Positions 60,938-64,000 of a stretch of DNA of 64,000 nt are shown here, piece by piece. The translations under genes were made by a program, and so were the position numbers. Each line of letters opens with the position of its first letter. Position 1 is the first letter of the stretch. The DNA is taken from positions 262,129 to 326,128 of the forward strand of contig CAWICB010000004.1 of NCBI GenBank assembly GCA_963834515.1, written 5' to 3'. The DNA is from RYN-230 sp963834515. Lineage in GTDB: Bacteria; Actinomycetota; Actinomycetes; Streptosporangiales; Streptosporangiaceae. A model generated the notes under the pieces. The model ran no database searches. It worked only from the letters and a program-made list of their open reading frames with translations, and was not told the DNA's origin.

Positions 60938-62847
60938 CCGGCCTGGGCCTTGAAGATCAGGTCGTCGAGGCGGGCGATGAGCTTGCGGTGCCGGTCTGCT
61001 TCGCTGATCCAGCCGCGGGCTTCGGCGTCGGCGGCGAGATGCTCAGCGTCGGCTTTCTGCGCGGCGAGCACCGGGAGGTAGCCGGTGTCGGTGCGGAAGT
61101 TCGGGCAGTGCTCGCAGATGTTGGCATACACGCAGGCGCCTTGCGCGGGGGCGCGCAGGCAGAATCCTCCGGCCAGCCGGGATTTGACCGCGGGGGTGTC
61201 TTTCCATTCCGCGCTGCCGGTGATGCTGGCGAGGGGAAGGCTGGTGCGCCCGGCGGGCATGGTGCCAAGCCGTTGTTTGGCGAGGGTGAGGGCGCGTTCG
61301 TATTCGGTGCGGACGGTGGAATCGAATAGCTTGCCGTAACGCAGGCTCATCTCAGCAGAAACGTGCCCGAGCAGGGCCATCAGCGACTGCAGCGACACTC
61401 CCGCATTCACCATGGCCGTGGCATATGTGTGCCTGAGCTGATGTGAGGTGATATGCCCGAGCCCGGCGGCCTGGGCCGCGCGGTCCAGCTCTTCGCGCAG
61501 CGCGTTCTGGGACAGGCGGCGGCCGTGATGGGTGAACAGGAACTGGGCGGGCCGTGCGTATCGCGGGTGACGCAGCGGGCGCCCGGGCGAGCGGATCTCG
61601 GTGATGCGGTCGATCAGGGCGACGGTTTCGTCATCGAGCGGGACCATCCGCTCGCTGTCAAGCTTGCCGAGCGGCACCTTCAGCCAGACGCCGGAGCCAG
61701 GAACCTCGTGCACGCAGTCGAGCTCGAGATCGAGCAGCTCGCCGATGCGCAGCCCGCAGGCGCGCTGGAGCAGCAGCGCGCAGGCCGCCAGCTCATACGG
61801 AGACCCGCGGAGCGCCTCGGCGAGCCGCCGGTCAGCGTCCACGGGCAGGTAACGCGGCAGGACTCTGGGCAGCTTCGGGGTGTCAGCGGGGAAGATCAGC
61901 TGCCGGGCCGGCGCGTCATCCCAGCCCCACGCGGTGATGTCGGTGAGGAAGTTCCGCACCGCCAGGACCCGGCAGTGCCGTTCGCCGATGGTGATCACGC
62001 CGTCGTTCTTGCTGTTGGGGGCGTCGGCCAGGGATGCCAGGTAGGGCTCGATGTGCCGGCGCCGGTCCAGGCCGGCCAGCCCGGTCAGCCCGGGGTCGGC
62101 GGCGGTGAGGAACCGGCCGAAGTGCATCAGCCGGGTGGCCAGGCTGGAGACGGTCTTGGGCTTGCAGGTGGCTCTCTTCAGCTCGAGGTAGGCCGTCATC
62201 GCCGAGGCGACCGGCGGTGCGATGCCGGCGAGCCGGTCCGCGAAGGGCACCGGTTTAGGCCCGGGTGCCGGCGGGGCGGGCAGGATGCCGAGGTGGAACA
62301 GCACCCGGTGGGTGCAGCTGAGCGCCGACTTGTAATGCCGCCATCCGTCGCCGGTGCGCCGCTCGTGTTCCCGGCAGGCAGCGGTGAACTCGTCCAGGTC
62401 GGTGACGGTCAGCTCGCCGAGGCGGCGCCCGGTCTGGATCAGCAGCCGGGCTGGGACCTGGGAGGCGGTCGCGGTCCGGACCCGGTCGCTGAATCCCAGC
62501 CCGGCTGCGGCGTCCCGGAAGCGGGCCAGGTCAGCCCCGATAGGGGCGGCCTCCAGTTCCCGCCACAAGCTGGAGATCTTACGTTCCAGCAGGTAGTCAT
62601 AGCCGGGCCGCAGGTGCCCGTGCAGCATCAAGAACGTGATCAGCGGCCGGTGCGCTGAGCTGGCCGACAGCCGGACGTCCAGCGGCTCAGCCGCCCACAT
62701 CCCCGGGTCGGGCCAGCAGGAGAAGAAGTCCTTGGCGGCCCACCAGTAGGAGGCGTTGCCCCGGCCGGTGCGTTCCAGGTGCTCCCGGTAGGCGGCCAGC
62801 AGCGGGCGGGGGTCAGCCCCGGGCGCGTATACGGTCACGAGCCGCAT
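60934..62847 (-). CDS. tnpB: TnpB-like tyrosine recombinase
   Basis: 637 aa, ATG. A long N-terminal region precedes the catalytic domain: Arg in RACGLRIGELLDLELD, HQLRH as HxxR, LGHVS, and Tyr in MSLRYGKLF. A C-terminal Cys cluster follows (GGFCLRAPAQGACVYANICE, HCPNF), a likely zinc site typical of TnpB. The start overlaps the end of tnpA by 35 bases and the stop overlaps the next gene by four. Intact. Confidence 0.88.
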   Translation of the reverse strand: MRLVTVYAPGADPRPLLAAYREHLERTGRGNASYWWAAKDFFSCWPDPGMWAAEPLDVRLSASSAHRPLITFLMLHGHLRPGYDYLLERKISSLWRELEAAPIGADLARFRDAAAGLGFSDRVRTATASQVPARLLIQTGRRLGELTVTDLDEFTAACREHERRTGDGWRHYKSALSCTHRVLFHLGILPAPPAPGPKPVPFADRLAGIAPPVASAMTAYLELKRATCKPKTVSSLATRLMHFGRFLTAADPGLTGLAGLDRRRHIEPYLASLADAPNSKNDGVITIGERHCRVLAVRNFLTDITAWGWDDAPARQLIFPADTPKLPRVLPRYLPVDADRRLAEALRGSPYELAACALLLQRACGLRIGELLDLELDCVHEVPGSGVWLKVPLGKLDSERMVPLDDETVALIDRITEIRSPGRPLRHPRYARPAQFLFTHHGRRLSQNALREELDRAAQAAGLGHITSHQLRHTYATAMVNAGVSLQSLMALLGHVSAEMSLRYGKLFDSTVRTEYERALTLAKQRLGTMPAGRTSLPLASITGSAEWKDTPAVKSRLAGGFCLRAPAQGACVYANICEHCPNFRTDTGYLPVLAAQKADAEHLAADAEARGWISEADRHRKLIARLDDLIFKAQAG

Positions 62848-63925
62848 CGAATTCCGCCTTCACGTGCGCCGGAGCCAGGTGGATATAGCGGGCCGACGTG
62901 TCAACATGGGCGTGGCCGAGCAGGGCCTGCATCACCGCCAGATCCACCCCCGCCTCGGCCAGGGCGGTGCCGAAGGTATGCCGCAGCGCATGCGGGTTCC
63001 CGGCCGGAACCCCGGCGATCTCCCGGTGGTAGCGGAAGATCCGGCGCAGACCGGCCTCGGTCAGCGGCTGCCCGCGGTTCGGGCCCTTGGCCACGATGAA
63101 CAGCCGGGCGCTGGCCGTCTCGGGCCGCTCGGCGAGCAGGTAGGCCTGGATCACCGAACCGGCATCGGTATCCAGCGGCACCCGCCGTTCCCGGTTGCCC
63201 TTCCCGGTGACCTGCACCCACCGGCCGCCGATGTCAACGTCGGTGACATCCAGCCCGAGCACTTCGGCGCTGCGCAGCCCGCAATACAGCATCAGCCCGG
63301 CGATCGCCCGGTCCCGCCAGGTCCGGAAGCTGGCCAGCAGCTCAGCGGCCTGCCGCTGGTCCAGCGCCTGCGGCAGCCGCCTCGGCTCGCGCAGCCGCAA
63401 CGGCGAGCGGGTCTTCGGCCGCCGGGCGGCGTGCGCCAGCAAGCCGCGGCACTCCCCGGCCGCCCTGCGGGCCTCCCGCCCCTTCGGGACCGGGTTCGGC
63501 GCATCCGGATCCCGCATCACCCGGAACGCGAACAAGCCCGAGACCGCGATCAGCCGGTGGTTGATCGTGGCCGCCGCGTACTGATCCAGCCGCCGCCCAC
63601 CCAGCGACACCACGTTCGGCCCTGGCCGGCCAGGCACCCTCGCCTCGCGGCAGGCAGCCAGGAACCGCAGCAACACATCCGTAGTCACCGCCGCCAGATC
63701 GATGCCCTCGTCCCGCAGCCAGCGGCAGAACGCCAGCAAGTCGAACCCGTAAGCACGGACCGTCCGCGGCGAGTAATTCCGGTCCGCCAGGTGCGACAAA
63801 TACTCATTCACCAGCCCGAAACGTGCAGCGTCCGGGCCTGCCAGCAGCCAATCCCCGTCCCGCTGCTCAAGCCGCAGCGAGCAATCCCCGGTGCTCATGG
63901 CGGACAGGTGTATCGCCGCCGTCAC
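62813..63925 (-). CDS. tnpA: TnpA-like tyrosine recombinase
   Basis: 370 aa, GTG or ATG near 63925. A core-binding domain (VNEYLSHLADRNYSPRTVRA) and a catalytic domain are present: Arg in MLYCGLRSAEVLG, HALRH as HxxR, LGHAH, and Tyr in TSARYIHLAP. It is the first gene of the module. Length is normal for TnpA of Tn554-like elements. Confidence 0.9.
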   Translation of the reverse strand: MTAAIHLSAMSTGDCSLRLEQRDGDWLLAGPDAARFGLVNEYLSHLADRNYSPRTVRAYGFDLLAFCRWLRDEGIDLAAVTTDVLLRFLAACREARVPGRPGPNVVSLGGRRLDQYAAATINHRLIAVSGLFAFRVMRDPDAPNPVPKGREARRAAGECRGLLAHAARRPKTRSPLRLREPRRLPQALDQRQAAELLASFRTWRDRAIAGLMLYCGLRSAEVLGLDVTDVDIGGRWVQVTGKGNRERRVPLDTDAGSVIQAYLLAERPETASARLFIVAKGPNRGQPLTEAGLRRIFRYHREIAGVPAGNPHALRHTFGTALAEAGVDLAVMQALLGHAHVDTSARYIHLAPAHVKAEFDAARDRIRARG

Positions 63926-64000
63926 AACCAGGCAAGCATTCCCCCACCACCTGGCGTGTCGCTGACCTGCGAGTTCCCCCTGATTGGCCGGTCAAGGGGC

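Larger units (their letters stand above)
60572..63995 (-). mobile_element. Tn554-like three-gene recombinase transposon
   Basis: Three overlapping minus-strand genes code for two tyrosine recombinases and a small helical protein in the order of Tn554 tnpA-tnpB-tnpC. It interrupts an IS3 element at its left edge. TTGGCCGG motifs occur at both ends. The window ends just beyond, so the right boundary is tentative. No cargo gene is seen between the recombinases and the left end. Confidence 0.72.

Overview
This is a high-GC actinomycete chromosome segment, probably from the Streptosporangiales or a related filamentous group. I infer this from the codon bias, the many GTG starts, a dTMP kinase fused to an MFS domain, an F420-type (Ddn-like) oxidoreductase and a SigE-family sigma factor. 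Two layers can be separated. The conserved chromosomal backbone is tRNA-Thr(CGT), an alpha/beta-hydrolase lipoprotein, a RicT/PSP1 protein, holB, tmk, topA, a DUF5703 protein, an M20 peptidase and tRNA-Leu(GAG), at 33.9-50.0 kb. Most of the rest is accessory DNA.

Left accessory block (about 0-33.9 kb). The far left has small genes of unknown role and a relic of a Dcm methyltransferase/Vsr endonuclease pair, both cut at one shared junction. From about 3.7 kb to the tRNA-Thr gene lies an integrative conjugative or mobilizable element. It has a MobF relaxase/helicase behind a promoter carrying a LexA-type box, a VirD4-like coupling protein with a DUF4913 tail, a DUF2637-like membrane protein, small accessory proteins, an excisionase-type HTH protein, a KorSA-like GntR repressor divergent from a Pif-like Nudix protein (the pSAM2 pair), cargo (SRPBCC-ArsR-Ddn-SRPBCC, GNAT, LAGLIDADG), a three-gene tyrosine-recombinase module and a tyrosine integrase next to the tRNA-Thr 3' end. 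No VirB4 or TraB/FtsK motor was recognised. The relaxase gene is broken by an IS21-family element (6-bp target duplication) and an IS5-family element (3-bp duplication). Joining across both restores one reading frame whose C-terminus, PEAGL, is shared in close form by three other proteins of the element. A 2.2-kb compound IS4 transposon carrying a VOC-family gene also sits inside, flanked by an 11-bp duplication.

Middle (34-50 kb). Within the backbone lies a small variable patch: a frameshifted SigE-type sigma factor with its membrane partner, a MarR regulator, and an AbiEi/DUF559-type gene bracketed by two copies of a 46-bp perfect palindrome.

Right accessory block (50-64 kb). Beyond tRNA-Leu is a graveyard of mobile DNA: a serine-recombinase fragment fused to a LysR fragment, two related IS3/IS481-type elements in inverted orientation around a ClC channel and a methyltransferase remnant, a third related IS, a PaaI thioesterase, a truncated beta-propeller/Ig-like surface protein hit by an IS3 fragment, and a Tn554-like tnpA-tnpB-tnpC module with palindromic end sequence.
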